Source: Clostridiaceae bacterium (lineage in GTDB: Bacteria > Bacillota > Clostridia > Lachnospirales > Lachnospiraceae). Taken from it: a stretch of 64,000 bases of DNA. Below the pieces are notes generated by a model that had not been told where the DNA came from, did no database searches, and saw nothing but the letters and a program-made list of their open reading frames with translations. Where the stretch lies: positions 1 through 64,000 of the forward strand of contig JAJQGL010000005.1 of assembly GCA_021200535.1 (NCBI GenBank), written 5' to 3'. A program made the translations under genes and the position numbers. Below, piece after piece: positions 35,960-44,273 of this stretch (position 1 is the stretch's first letter; each line of letters opens with the position of its first letter).

Positions 35960-37108
35960 ATGAACAAGAAACAAAACCAAAATGGAAACAAAGAGAATCA
36001 GAACGCTAAATCAGGAAAAAAGGGACGGGGTGCCCTGATTGTCCTTTGCGCTGTTTTTTTGATTCTTATTGGCGTCGCTGCAGGGGTGATCGGCGTAAAG
36101 CTTTTCCAGTCTCATGAGGTCAGTGAGGTGGAAGAAAAAACCGGGGCGCGGGAGGATTTGACAAAATATATTAAACTGGGACAGTACACAGACCTGGAAG
36201 TTTCGATTGGGGTGACGCAGGAAGAACTGCAAGTGGAAATTGACAGCCTTTTGGAAGAATACACTACCTATGAAAAGATAAAAACCGGTTCAGCGGAGGA
36301 TGGAGACATGGTCTATGCAGAGTATACCGGTTACGTAGATGGAACCAGACAGGACGAGGTCTGCGGTTCGGATTATGTTGAAATCGGACTGGGGGACTGG
36401 TCCTGGCTTCCGGGTTATGAAGAAGCGCTGATCGGCATGAAGCCGGGAGAAGAGAAACAGATTACAGTGGATATGCAGGAGGGAGTTACCGGGGATGATG
36501 CGGTTGACGGACATCAGGTAGAGCTGCATATTGTATTGAAGTATATTTGCGGCGATGCCATTGTTCCGGAATATGATGATGCGTTTGTGGCATCTATTTC
36601 AAATTATGACACAACACAAGAGTATGACCAGATGCTGACAGAACAGCTGGAGGAGGAATACGAAGAGGAAAAGGCGGAATATTCGTGGTCTGAGGCATTG
36701 GACAATGCAAAGGTGAAATCGTATCCGGAAGATTTGATGGAGGATGCCGAACAGGAGGTCTTGCAGGGATATTATGATATGGCTGAGATTTATGGGATTT
36801 CAGCGGATGAGGCGTTTCAGATGGTAGGCTGTGAAACGGAAGAGGAATTTCGGGAGACACAGCTGGAGGAACTGGCGCAGGATACGGTAAAGGAAATTTT
36901 ATTTGCCAATGCGGTTGCTTACCAGGAACAGATTGAATATTCTGATTCAGATTATCAGGAGATTGTCAAGGACGAATACGAATATAATAAGGATTCCTAT
37001 GACAGTCAGGAAGATTATGAGCAGCAAAATGAAACCTATCTGAAAAATACGGCATTGATCCATGCGGTGAAAGAATGGATCAGCGAACACACAAACTACA
37101 CGAAATAA
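35960..37108 (+). CDS. Membrane-anchored trigger-factor-like FKBP-type peptidyl-prolyl isomerase
   Basis: This is a 382-residue protein. A basic, Asn/Lys-rich cytosolic start is followed by one membrane helix (about 24-48), then an FKBP domain (about 105-190: GDMVYAEYTGYVDG, GLGDWSWLPGYEEALIGMKPG, VELHIVLKYI), then an acidic helical domain resembling the trigger-factor C-terminus (about 200-380). No lipobox is present. It is predicted to help fold exported proteins outside the membrane, perhaps the giant secreted enzyme encoded upstream. The start is one of two adjacent ATGs (35957 or 35960) after GAGG. Confidence 0.78.
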   Translation: MNKKQNQNGNKENQNAKSGKKGRGALIVLCAVFLILIGVAAGVIGVKLFQSHEVSEVEEKTGAREDLTKYIKLGQYTDLEVSIGVTQEELQVEIDSLLEEYTTYEKIKTGSAEDGDMVYAEYTGYVDGTRQDEVCGSDYVEIGLGDWSWLPGYEEALIGMKPGEEKQITVDMQEGVTGDDAVDGHQVELHIVLKYICGDAIVPEYDDAFVASISNYDTTQEYDQMLTEQLEEEYEEEKAEYSWSEALDNAKVKSYPEDLMEDAEQEVLQGYYDMAEIYGISADEAFQMVGCETEEEFRETQLEELAQDTVKEILFANAVAYQEQIEYSDSDYQEIVKDEYEYNKDSYDSQEDYEQQNETYLKNTALIHAVKEWISEHTNYTK

Positions 37109-37222
37109 AAGTAACGTGCAGACAAATGATATAAAATACAAGTAACGTGTATACAAATGATATAAAAGTAACGTGCACATAATTGTTATAAAATAAAAAT
37201 AATGTGCACACAAAATAAACAA
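37106..37222 (+). repeat. Degenerate 26-31-bp tandem repeats
   Basis: Four AT-rich units share GTAACGTG or ATAATGTG followed by CA...ACAAA...TATAAAA, with starts near 37111, 37142, 37168 and 37199. They fill the gap between the FKBP-like gene and the next gene. Confidence 0.7.
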
Positions 37223-37251
37223 AAAAATGTGATATGGTTGGAGGGAGGATT

Positions 37252-37869
37252 ATGGAACAGAAATACGTGATCGAGGGGTACTCCTTTAGCAGCCGTGCAG
37301 AATATGACAGAGCATTAAAGGAGCGGGAAACGATAGCATACCTTCGGGCAAATACGAAAACGGAAGATGTAAAAGCAGCCTACAAGATTTATAAGACGTC
37401 GGTGGATAAAAAATCCTTTCAGACGGTTTTTGGCCTGCAATATATGGGAGAACTGCGCAAACGCCTGTTAACTGCCGAATCCGTTACAGAGGATATGCTG
37501 GATCCGATTCCGCTGGAAGCCCGTTCCTTTTCGGGGGCAAGTCAGAATGCATCCTCTGCGGGAGAACTGGACAGGGCGAGGCAGCAGGAAAAAAAATACA
37601 AAGAGGCATATGAAAATGCAAAGGCCGGAAGCAGAATTAAAAATTTTCTGATTCTGGTACTTGTTCTTTTGGTTGCTGCGATGTTGGTTGTGACGTACAA
37701 AAGCCAGTATTCTGTTTTTACTTATTTTACGGATTATAAAGAAAATATGCGTGAGGAGCTTGTCGATGAGTACGAGCAGTGGGAGGAGGAGCTGCAGCAA
37801 AAAGAAGAAGAGCTGCAGCAGAAAGAAGATGAACTGCAGCGGGAGCAAGAGGAGCAGAATGCAGAATAA
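37252..37869 (+). CDS. Unknown single-pass membrane protein with C-terminal coiled coil
   Basis: This is a 205-residue protein I do not recognise. The N-terminal about 125 residues are charged and helical (EQKYVIEGYSFSSRAEYDRA, then KAAYKIYKTSVDKKSFQTVF). A membrane helix (about 131-147, NFLILVLVLLVAAMLVV) follows, then an acidic tail ending in three 21-bp-encoded heptads (ELQQKEE, ELQQKED, ELQREQE; 37789-37851). ATG at 37252 follows GGAGGGAGG. It sits directly upstream of a two-component pair and could be linked to that signalling system. No function is assigned. Confidence 0.7.
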   Translation: MEQKYVIEGYSFSSRAEYDRALKERETIAYLRANTKTEDVKAAYKIYKTSVDKKSFQTVFGLQYMGELRKRLLTAESVTEDMLDPIPLEARSFSGASQNASSAGELDRARQQEKKYKEAYENAKAGSRIKNFLILVLVLLVAAMLVVTYKSQYSVFTYFTDYKENMREELVDEYEQWEEELQQKEEELQQKEDELQREQEEQNAE

Positions 37870-37929
37870 ACACACGCCCGCTTCGGCTCAGGAACCGGTA
37901 ACCGGTATGGCAGAAAGGAGAACGAGACA

Positions 37930-38604
37930 ATGGAGAGCCTGAAAATATTAGTGGTGGATGACGAACAGAGAATGAGAAAGCTGGTTAAGGATTTCCTTGT
38001 AAAAAAGAATTTCGAGGTTCTGGAAGCGGAGGATGGGGAACAGGCCACACAGATTTTTTATGAAAATAAAGATATTGCACTGATTCTTCTGGATGTCATG
38101 ATGCCAAAAATGGATGGCTGGGAGGTTTGCCGGGAAATTCGTCATTATTCACAGGTTCCGATTATCATGCTGACAGCCAAAAGCGGAGAGCAGGATGAAC
38201 TGCTTGGGTTTGAACTGGGGGTTGACGAATACATTGCCAAACCGTTCAGCCCGAAGATTCTTGTGGCAAGGGTAGAAGCGATTCTGCGCAGGACAAATTC
38301 TCTGGATGAAGAGACGAAAGAGGTGGGCGGTATTGTTATTGATCAGTCCGCGCATGAGGTTACGATCGGCGACCAGAAAATTGACCTGAGTTTCAAGGAA
38401 TTTGAGCTGCTTACCTATTTTGTCAATAATCAGGGGATTGCGCTTTCCAGAGAGCGGATTTTAAATAATGTATGGAATTATGATTATTTTGGCGATGCCC
38501 GTACCATTGATACACATGTTAAAAAGCTCCGCAGCAAGCTGGGGGAAAAAGGTTCCTATATCAAAACGATCTGGGGAATGGGATACAAATTTGATATTTC
38601 ATAG
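37930..38604 (+). CDS. OmpR/PhoB-family response regulator
   Basis: This is a 224-residue regulator. The receiver domain has VVDDEQ, the phospho-acceptor Asp near 55 in LLDVMMPKMDGWEV, MLTAKS, and YIAKPFSPKILVARV. The winged-helix domain has FKEFELLTYFVNNQG, LSRERILNNVWNYDY and ARTIDTHVKKLRSKLG. It is paired with the sensor kinase 26 nt downstream. The stimulus is unknown. The adjacent lipoprotein and membrane proteins suggest envelope sensing. Confidence 0.94.
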   Translation: MESLKILVVDDEQRMRKLVKDFLVKKNFEVLEAEDGEQATQIFYENKDIALILLDVMMPKMDGWEVCREIRHYSQVPIIMLTAKSGEQDELLGFELGVDEYIAKPFSPKILVARVEAILRRTNSLDEETKEVGGIVIDQSAHEVTIGDQKIDLSFKEFELLTYFVNNQGIALSRERILNNVWNYDYFGDARTIDTHVKKLRSKLGEKGSYIKTIWGMGYKFDIS

Positions 38605-38630
38605 AGATTATGTGTACAGGAGGTAATGTC

Positions 38631-40430
38631 ATGGCAAAGCGGAAAGCAAAAGGGTTCAAAGTACACCTTCCAAAGCGGAAAGCGAAAGAAAACAGGGTAC
38701 ACCCGGCGGAGCGGAAAGCAAAAGGAAACAGGATATACCCGGCGAAGCGGAAAGCAAAAGGAAACAGGGTACACTCTGTGAAGATGGGCCGTTCTTTGCG
38801 GACGAAGCTGATTTTGATCATGATTATTATCATGGGGATTGCGTTTTTTGCCTTTAATATTACAAATTACACATTGCTGACGCCTTATTATGAAAATAAT
38901 AAGGCTTCTTTGCTTGTCTCAACATTCATGGATGCGAATGACATTCTTACACAGGATGAGGATTATAACAATGGCGATGGGTTGTCCGAGGACAGTCAGC
39001 TGGAGTTTGAAATTATAAGGGAAAATAAAACTGTAACGGTTTATATTTTTCGTGTAACTAATTTTGGGGGGAATATTTTATATAGCTACGATTATCCGAA
39101 AATTGATGAAATGCAGAAGGAAGTGCTGCAGGATTTAACAAAATTCTATCTTTATGGGAATCTGGACAGTGAAGAGGTGCAGGGAGATCAGCTGCAGAAA
39201 CGCCAGCTCCTGCAAAAAAAAGATTCTTTTAATGTATATAAGGTGTATGACAGGAGAATCGGCTCGAATTATATGGAGCTGTTTGGTCAGATGGATTCGG
39301 GGGCGTTTATTTACTTAAGAACGAATTATCAGAGCATGAGCGACAGCATAGACACATTTAACCGCTTTATCGGATATGTTACGATTGGCGTTATTATACT
39401 CGGAACCATTCTGATGATTTTTTTCGGAAACAGCTTTACGAGGCCGATTTTGCAGATCACAGATATCGCCAAAAGAATGTCAGAGCTGGATTTTGACGTA
39501 AAATATCCGGTTACAACGCATGATGAGATCGGCGTTCTGGGAAGCAGTATTAATATGCTTTCTGAAACGCTGGAATCTACAATCTCTGATTTAAAAACAG
39601 CCAATAATGAGCTGCAAAAGGACATTGAACACAAAATTCAGATTGATGAGATGCGAAAGGATTTTCTCTCGAATGTTTCCCATGAGCTGAAAACGCCGAT
39701 TGCGCTGATTCAGGGTTATGCGGAAGGGCTTCAGGAAAATATTGATGATGACAAAGAAAGCAGGGATTTTTATTGTGAGGTAATTATAGATGAGGCCAAA
39801 AAAATGAATCGGATGGTACAGAAGCTTTTGACGCTGAACCAGATTGAATTTGGAAACAACCAGGTGACAATGGAGCGCTTTGATATCGTATCGCTGACCA
39901 ACAATATTATGCAGTCCTCCAGGCTCCTGGCGGAACAGAAGGACGCGGAAATTATCTGGGACAAAGAATATGAACCGCTGTATGTCTGGGCGGATGAGTA
40001 CATGGTGGAGGAGGTTTTAACAAACTATATCAGCAATGCGATTAACCATGTAGATGGCAGAAGGAAGATCGTTGTATCCATGGAACAAAAAGTTTCCATG
40101 GAACAAAAAGCTTCCATGGAACAAAATGTTTCCATGGAGTTAAAGGAAACAGCTGCGCCGGATTGCGGCGCAGGAAAAAAATTAGAAGCGCTTCCGGAAA
40201 AGCTGGTGCGCATTCGTGTGTACAATACTGGGAATCCGATACCGGAGGATGATCTGGACAAGGTCTGGATCAAATTTTATAAGGTGGACAAAGCGAGGAC
40301 AAGGGCGTATGGCGGCAGCGGAATCGGTCTGTCGATTGTAAAGGCGATTGTGGAATCGATGAACCGGGAATGCGGCGTCCGCAATGTGGAGGACGGTGTG
40401 GAATTCTGGTTTGAGCTGGAGAGACAGTGA
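38631..40430 (+). CDS. Sensor histidine kinase with a basic repetitive N-terminus
   Basis: This is a 599-residue kinase. Residues about 3-50 are four 12-residue basic repeats (KRKAKGNRVHPA-like) on the cytosolic side. Then come TM1 (about 60-83), an extracellular sensor (about 84-244), TM2 (about 245-266), a HAMP domain, a DHp domain with phospho-His near 351 (FLSNVSHELKTPIALIQGYA), and an ATPase domain (N box EVLTNYISNAINH, G box YGGSGIGLSIVKAIVE). A low-complexity (V/A)SMEQK repeat interrupts the ATPase domain after the N box. ATG at 38631 has AGGAGG at 38618-38623, so the repeats are inside the coding region. Confidence 0.93.
   Translation: MAKRKAKGFKVHLPKRKAKENRVHPAERKAKGNRIYPAKRKAKGNRVHSVKMGRSLRTKLILIMIIIMGIAFFAFNITNYTLLTPYYENNKASLLVSTFMDANDILTQDEDYNNGDGLSEDSQLEFEIIRENKTVTVYIFRVTNFGGNILYSYDYPKIDEMQKEVLQDLTKFYLYGNLDSEEVQGDQLQKRQLLQKKDSFNVYKVYDRRIGSNYMELFGQMDSGAFIYLRTNYQSMSDSIDTFNRFIGYVTIGVIILGTILMIFFGNSFTRPILQITDIAKRMSELDFDVKYPVTTHDEIGVLGSSINMLSETLESTISDLKTANNELQKDIEHKIQIDEMRKDFLSNVSHELKTPIALIQGYAEGLQENIDDDKESRDFYCEVIIDEAKKMNRMVQKLLTLNQIEFGNNQVTMERFDIVSLTNNIMQSSRLLAEQKDAEIIWDKEYEPLYVWADEYMVEEVLTNYISNAINHVDGRRKIVVSMEQKVSMEQKASMEQNVSMELKETAAPDCGAGKKLEALPEKLVRIRVYNTGNPIPEDDLDKVWIKFYKVDKARTRAYGGSGIGLSIVKAIVESMNRECGVRNVEDGVEFWFELERQ
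38637..38780 (+). repeat. Four 36-bp in-frame tandem repeats at the kinase N-terminus
   Basis: The units at 38637, 38673, 38709 and 38745 each encode a KRKAKxxxVHPA-like dodecapeptide. All carry CGGAAAGC(A/G)AAAG. The repeat length is a multiple of three, so copy number can change without breaking the frame. Confidence 0.93.
40074..40145 (+). repeat. Four 18-bp in-frame tandem repeats inside the kinase ATPase domain
   Basis: The units at 40074, 40092, 40110 and 40128 share TCCATGGA and encode VSMEQK, VSMEQK, ASMEQN and VSMELK. They sit in a loop between the N and G boxes where length variation is tolerable. Confidence 0.92.
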
Positions 40431-40460
40431 TTGACGATAGGCAGGGAATTATGTTAAAAT
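40431..40460 (+). promoter_or_regulatory. Promoter of the lipoprotein gene
   Basis: TTGACG (40431-40436), an 18-nt spacer and TAAAAT (40455-40460) begin right after the kinase stop codon. Confidence 0.6.
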
Positions 40461-40485
40461 ATTGCCATGAGTTTGGAGGTGTCAG

Positions 40486-41190
40486 ATGAAAAAGAAATTA
40501 TGTGTTTTGACAATGGCTGCAGCAGTGTTGCTGACAGCGTGCGGACCGGAGATTCCGGAGCTGTCAAATGAGGATAACAGTACGGCGGCGCAGTATGTTG
40601 CAGGAGCGCTTTTAAAGTACGATAAAAACTATGATGATTCGCTTGATTACGACCATTCTGTGCTGGAAACGACGCCTACTCCCGAACCGACTGCCACACC
40701 GGCGCCGACGGCGCAGGCAAATGAACAGGATACAGATACGGATGCGGACACAGGGGACGGGGCTTCTGTGGAGGAGACGAGGAAGAGTGTGACGCTGTCA
40801 GAGCTTTATGGTATCGCTGGCGTAAAGATAAAACAGGTGACCTATCAGGTTAAAAAATCATATGGTACAAGTGTTGCTGTATGTACGCCGTCAAAGGGGA
40901 AAAAGCTTGTGGTGGTTCAGTTTAATATCACCAATACCTCTTCGTCATCTAAAAAGGTCGATCTAAGCAAAAAGAATGTACAGACGGAGCTGCTGGTTGA
41001 CGGGGAAAGCCAGGGCAGTGCGCTGTTGTCTATTGTAGATGGGGATATGCAGTTTTTTAAAGAGAAGATTAAGGCCGGGGCACACAGGCAGGGAGTTTTG
41101 CTCTTTGAGGTAGATAAAGCAGTTAAGATGGACAATGTTCAGGTGAGCTTTGTCAATGGGCAGAAAGAGGCGCTGGTATCTGTGCAGTAA
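40486..41190 (+). CDS. Lipoprotein with a C-terminal beta-sandwich (DUF4352-like)
   Basis: This 234-residue lipoprotein has a type II signal peptide ending in the lipobox LLTAC (Cys19). A Thr/Pro/acidic linker (about 62-100, TPTPEPTATPAPTA) spaces a folded domain (about 110-234) with KLVVVQFNITNTSSSSKKVD, which resembles the Ig-like DUF4352/telluride-resistance type fold found in Firmicute lipoproteins. Its position after the two-component genes suggests a regulated or sensory envelope role. The function is unknown. Confidence 0.75.
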   Translation: MKKKLCVLTMAAAVLLTACGPEIPELSNEDNSTAAQYVAGALLKYDKNYDDSLDYDHSVLETTPTPEPTATPAPTAQANEQDTDTDADTGDGASVEETRKSVTLSELYGIAGVKIKQVTYQVKKSYGTSVAVCTPSKGKKLVVVQFNITNTSSSSKKVDLSKKNVQTELLVDGESQGSALLSIVDGDMQFFKEKIKAGAHRQGVLLFEVDKAVKMDNVQVSFVNGQKEALVSVQ

Positions 41191-41224
41191 GCTGGAAGCC
41201 CTTTTGCAGTGTTGGATTGCCTTG

Positions 41225-41253
41225 TTGTCTTTTTGGACGGATTGCTTTATAAT
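41225..41253 (+). promoter_or_regulatory. Candidate cheV promoter
   Basis: TTGTCT (41225-41230), a 17-nt spacer and a perfect TATAAT (41248-41253) lie about 110 nt before cheV. Confidence 0.55.
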
Positions 41254-41361
41254 TAGAGAAAAGAGAATTGTGTTCTTTGCAGCTTTATATGTTAGCTTTA
41301 TATTTTAATGAGATGGAAAAAAGCAATAAAAGCCTGCGGGCGGGAAAATGGAGGAATCAAA

Positions 41362-42273
41362 ATGGAGACAGGAATTTTATTAGAGAGTGGAACCAATGAA
41401 CTGGAAATACTGGAATTTAAAGTAGGGGATAATTTATATGGCATCAATGTTGCGAAAATCCGCGAAATCCTGAGCTATCAGACGCCGACTCCGGTGCCGA
41501 ATGCAGATCCACGGATTGAAGGGATTTTTATGCCGCGTGAAGAGATTATCTCTGTGATTAATCTGTTTGAGTGCCTGAAGATAAATAAGCCGGAGAGCAC
41601 CCAGAATGATATGTACATAGTGACCAATTTTAATAAATTAAATACTGCTTTTCATGTCAGCTCCGTGCAGGGGATTCACCGTGTATCATGGAACGCAATT
41701 ATTAAACCGGATTCTACGGTCAATGCTGCAGGGGCAGGTATGGCGACAGGTATTGTCCGGATTGAGGGAAAGCTGATTATTATTTTGGATTTTGAGAAAA
41801 TTGTATCGGAGATCAATCCTGAGACCGGCCTAAAGATGTCAGATGTGGAGCATATGCATGGAAGGGCGAGAAATGAATCTCCGATTTTGATTGCAGAAGA
41901 CTCTGCGCTGCTTAGCAAAATGATTGTAAACTGTCTGCAGCAGGCAGGTTATATCAATATTACGACAACAGATAATGGGCAGGAGTGCTGGGATAAGCTG
42001 AAAGCATATCAGAAGGCAGACGGCAATTTGGACGATAAGGTTGCCTGTGTAATCACGGATATTGAGATGCCTCAGATGGATGGGCACCGTCTGACGAAGC
42101 TGATCAAGACAGATGAAACGCTCAAGCATATTCCTGTGGTTATTTTCTCTTCTCTTGTCAATGATGAGATGAGGCGGAAGGGTGAGCAGCTGGGTGCGGA
42201 TGCACAGCTGTCAAAGCCTGAGATTGGTCAGTTGGTAGAGGCGATTGACGATTTGATTGGTGTCGGCGTATAG
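41362..42273 (+). CDS. cheV: Chemotaxis protein CheV
   Basis: This is a 303-residue coupling protein. The N-terminal CheW-like domain (about 10-160: LEILEFKVGDNLYGINVAKI, REEIISVINLF, GIVRIEGKLIIILDFEKIV) docks CheA to receptors. The C-terminal receiver domain (about 175-300) has AEDSALL, the phospho-acceptor Asp near 233 in ITDIEMPQMDGH, and a KPEIGQL segment. Presence of CheV implies chemotactic motility. ATG at 41362 follows GGAGG with 7-nt spacing. Confidence 0.94.
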   Translation: METGILLESGTNELEILEFKVGDNLYGINVAKIREILSYQTPTPVPNADPRIEGIFMPREEIISVINLFECLKINKPESTQNDMYIVTNFNKLNTAFHVSSVQGIHRVSWNAIIKPDSTVNAAGAGMATGIVRIEGKLIIILDFEKIVSEINPETGLKMSDVEHMHGRARNESPILIAEDSALLSKMIVNCLQQAGYINITTTDNGQECWDKLKAYQKADGNLDDKVACVITDIEMPQMDGHRLTKLIKTDETLKHIPVVIFSSLVNDEMRRKGEQLGADAQLSKPEIGQLVEAIDDLIGVGV

Positions 42274-42297
42274 ACAATAGAAAGCCATTAAGGAGAA

Positions 42298-44085
42298 ATG
42301 GAATTGAGCGAAGAGAAGGATTTAGAGGAAAAAAACATAAATTCCGAAATGGAGCCGGATGATCTGGCAAGCTTTGTGGATTTGGCAGATCTGGGTGATC
42401 TGGATCAGGTGAGTAATATGGATCTGTTTGGAAGCCTGGGTGATCTTGACGATTTGGGGGATGTTCCGGATCTCAATGAGCTTCCGGATATGAACTCAGT
42501 CATGCCATCGGAGGCGAGTGATCTTGCGCAGGCGATGGAGGCAAACACGGACGAGAGCCTGGGAGAGATGTTTGCAGGAGTTGAGCCATCTGTCAGGCAA
42601 AATGGGGAGGCAATGTTTCAGGATGCTGATGCAGAAGAAGAGGAAGCTGATTTGGAGCAGCTGCTGGGCGGACTGGATTTAGATGCGTTGGGCAATGAAA
42701 CCTTTGATGAGCCATTGGAGGCGGAGCAAACAGTGGATGGCGCCGGGGCGGGCACAGCGTTGCCGGAAGGTGCTTTAGAGCAGGCTGCGGAAGCTGGATT
42801 GAATGGGATTGACGACAGCACGCTGCAGGATATCAGTCTGGATGCGATTGATGACAGTGCGCTGCAGGATATCAGCCTGGATGCGATTGATGACAGTGCG
42901 CTGCAGGATATCAGCTTGGATGCGATTGATGACAGTGCGCTGCAGGACATTGGCCTGGATGCATTGGATAGCAGCGGTTCCGTTTTGGGGGAGGCTGCGT
43001 CAGATGCATCGGAGAAAAAGGCGGAAGTGCCTGGACAGGAGGTGCCAATGCAGGAAAATGATGAAAATGGCCTTAATTCTATGCTGGATGGGCTGTTAGA
43101 CAATTTGGATATGGGGGGATCCGCAGAAGACATGCCGGATCCGTTTGCCGGAGAGCCGGGGCAGGATGCTTTTGCAGATGTGCTTGGCTTAGATGAGCTG
43201 TCCTCTATGCAGGAGGGAGAAGCAGAAGCAGACGATCTGATGGGGATGCTTGATGTGGATGCCATGCTGCCGCAGGAGCCGGAAGAGAAAAAGCCGGGCT
43301 TCATGAAAAAGGTATTTGGAAATGTTGTGACGGATGAAATAGCCGAACAGGAACGCAGGGCAGCGGAGCAGGAAGAGGAAGAGGCAGCCAGAAAAGCAGA
43401 GGAAGAAGCGAAAGAAAAAGAAGAAAAAGCAGCGCAAAAGGAAGCCAAAAAGGCTGAAAAAGAGGCCAGGGCTGCGGAGAAAAAGAGGATAAAGGAAGCC
43501 CTAAAGGCTGAGAAGGAAGCGCAAAAGGCAGAAAAGAAGGCAAAGCAGGAAGAGGAAGAAGCTGCAGAGCTGGAGGTTGTTGGCAAGCTAAATAAGATAG
43601 GCGTGTCGATTATTGCAGCGGCGACGGTTCTGTTTTTAGGGATAGAGATCATCGGTACGAATGCATATGGATACAGCAGTGCAAAGAAGTCTGCATTGAA
43701 ATATTTTGATATGGGGAAATACACGGAAGCATATCAGGAAGCGATTGGAACCAACATGAAAGAAAAAGATCCGGAGGAGTACCAGAAGATTAAGACAGTT
43801 ATGCTGGTACAGCAGTCGCTGAACTCTTATCAGAACTATGACAGAATGAAATTTTATCCCGAAGCGCTTGACGCACTTTTGAGGGGGATAAAGCGCTATG
43901 ATGCCAATATTGAGCAGGGGCAGGAGTTAGAGGTAGACAAGGAGATGCTTGCCTGCCGCAAAGAGATTTTGTCCTTGCTGCAGGAGGAATTTGGGGTGTC
44001 AGAGCAGGAAGCCTATGAATTGCTGGCGCTGGAAAAGGAAGATTATACAAAGCGGGTTGTCGAGATTGGGGTAGAGAAAAAATAG
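42298..44085 (+). CDS. Acidic-repeat, coiled-coil membrane protein of unknown function
   Basis: This is a 595-residue protein I do not recognise. Residues 1-340 are extremely acidic, with Leu-Asp-rich motifs (LADLGDLDQ, LGDLDDLGD) and four 13-residue repeats (AIDDSALQDISLD) at about 170-221. A charged Lys/Glu/Ala coiled coil (about 349-425), a membrane helix (about 435-455) and a TPR-like C-terminal domain (SALKYFDMGKYTEAYQEA) follow. It lies 24 nt after cheV, so it is probably cotranscribed. ATG at 42298 is only 2 nt from AGGAG. TTG at 42304 is better spaced and may be the real start. Confidence 0.75.
   Translation: MELSEEKDLEEKNINSEMEPDDLASFVDLADLGDLDQVSNMDLFGSLGDLDDLGDVPDLNELPDMNSVMPSEASDLAQAMEANTDESLGEMFAGVEPSVRQNGEAMFQDADAEEEEADLEQLLGGLDLDALGNETFDEPLEAEQTVDGAGAGTALPEGALEQAAEAGLNGIDDSTLQDISLDAIDDSALQDISLDAIDDSALQDISLDAIDDSALQDIGLDALDSSGSVLGEAASDASEKKAEVPGQEVPMQENDENGLNSMLDGLLDNLDMGGSAEDMPDPFAGEPGQDAFADVLGLDELSSMQEGEAEADDLMGMLDVDAMLPQEPEEKKPGFMKKVFGNVVTDEIAEQERRAAEQEEEEAARKAEEEAKEKEEKAAQKEAKKAEKEARAAEKKRIKEALKAEKEAQKAEKKAKQEEEEAAELEVVGKLNKIGVSIIAAATVLFLGIEIIGTNAYGYSSAKKSALKYFDMGKYTEAYQEAIGTNMKEKDPEEYQKIKTVMLVQQSLNSYQNYDRMKFYPEALDALLRGIKRYDANIEQGQELEVDKEMLACRKEILSLLQEEFGVSEQEAYELLALEKEDYTKRVVEIGVEKK
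42805..42960 (+). repeat. Four 39-bp in-frame tandem repeats
   Basis: The units at 42805, 42844, 42883 and 42922 are nearly identical at the DNA level (sharing GCGCTGCAGGATATCAGC in most copies), so they expanded recently. A fifth partial copy begins at 42961. They encode the acidic (A/G)IDDS(A/T)LQDISLD units. Confidence 0.93.
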
Positions 44086-44155
44086 TGAGATACACAGAAG
44101 CTGATCTCGGTATAGACGGACAAGATGCTGTCCTTTTAATAATGATTATCAACAA

Positions 44156-44178
44156 GCCACCGAGAAATCGGCGGCTTT
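44156..44178 (+). terminator. Weak terminator-like hairpin
   Basis: GCCACCGA and TCGGCGGC form an 8-bp stem with one mismatch and a GAAA loop, followed by a poor T-tract (TTTAG). It lies between the acidic-repeat gene and hisH. Confidence 0.35.
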
Positions 44179-44273
44179 AGCATTTCATGGTAGATTTGGC
44201 TATTTGTGCCGGAGCGTCACAAATTAGCCCTGATGGCATCCCGCCGCATAAAACGCTCCGGAAGGAGATTAAC

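Noticed and set aside
38637-38780. 36-bp repeats that could suggest a CRISPR array
   Set aside because: The units abut without spacers, keep the reading frame of the kinase and lie downstream of its AGGAGG and ATG. No cas genes are nearby.
42618-43724. Long minus-strand Ser/Ala-rich frame inside the acidic-repeat gene
   Set aside because: It is the complement of Asp/Glu/Ala-rich repeats, which automatically gives a stop-poor Ser/Ala/Phe frame.
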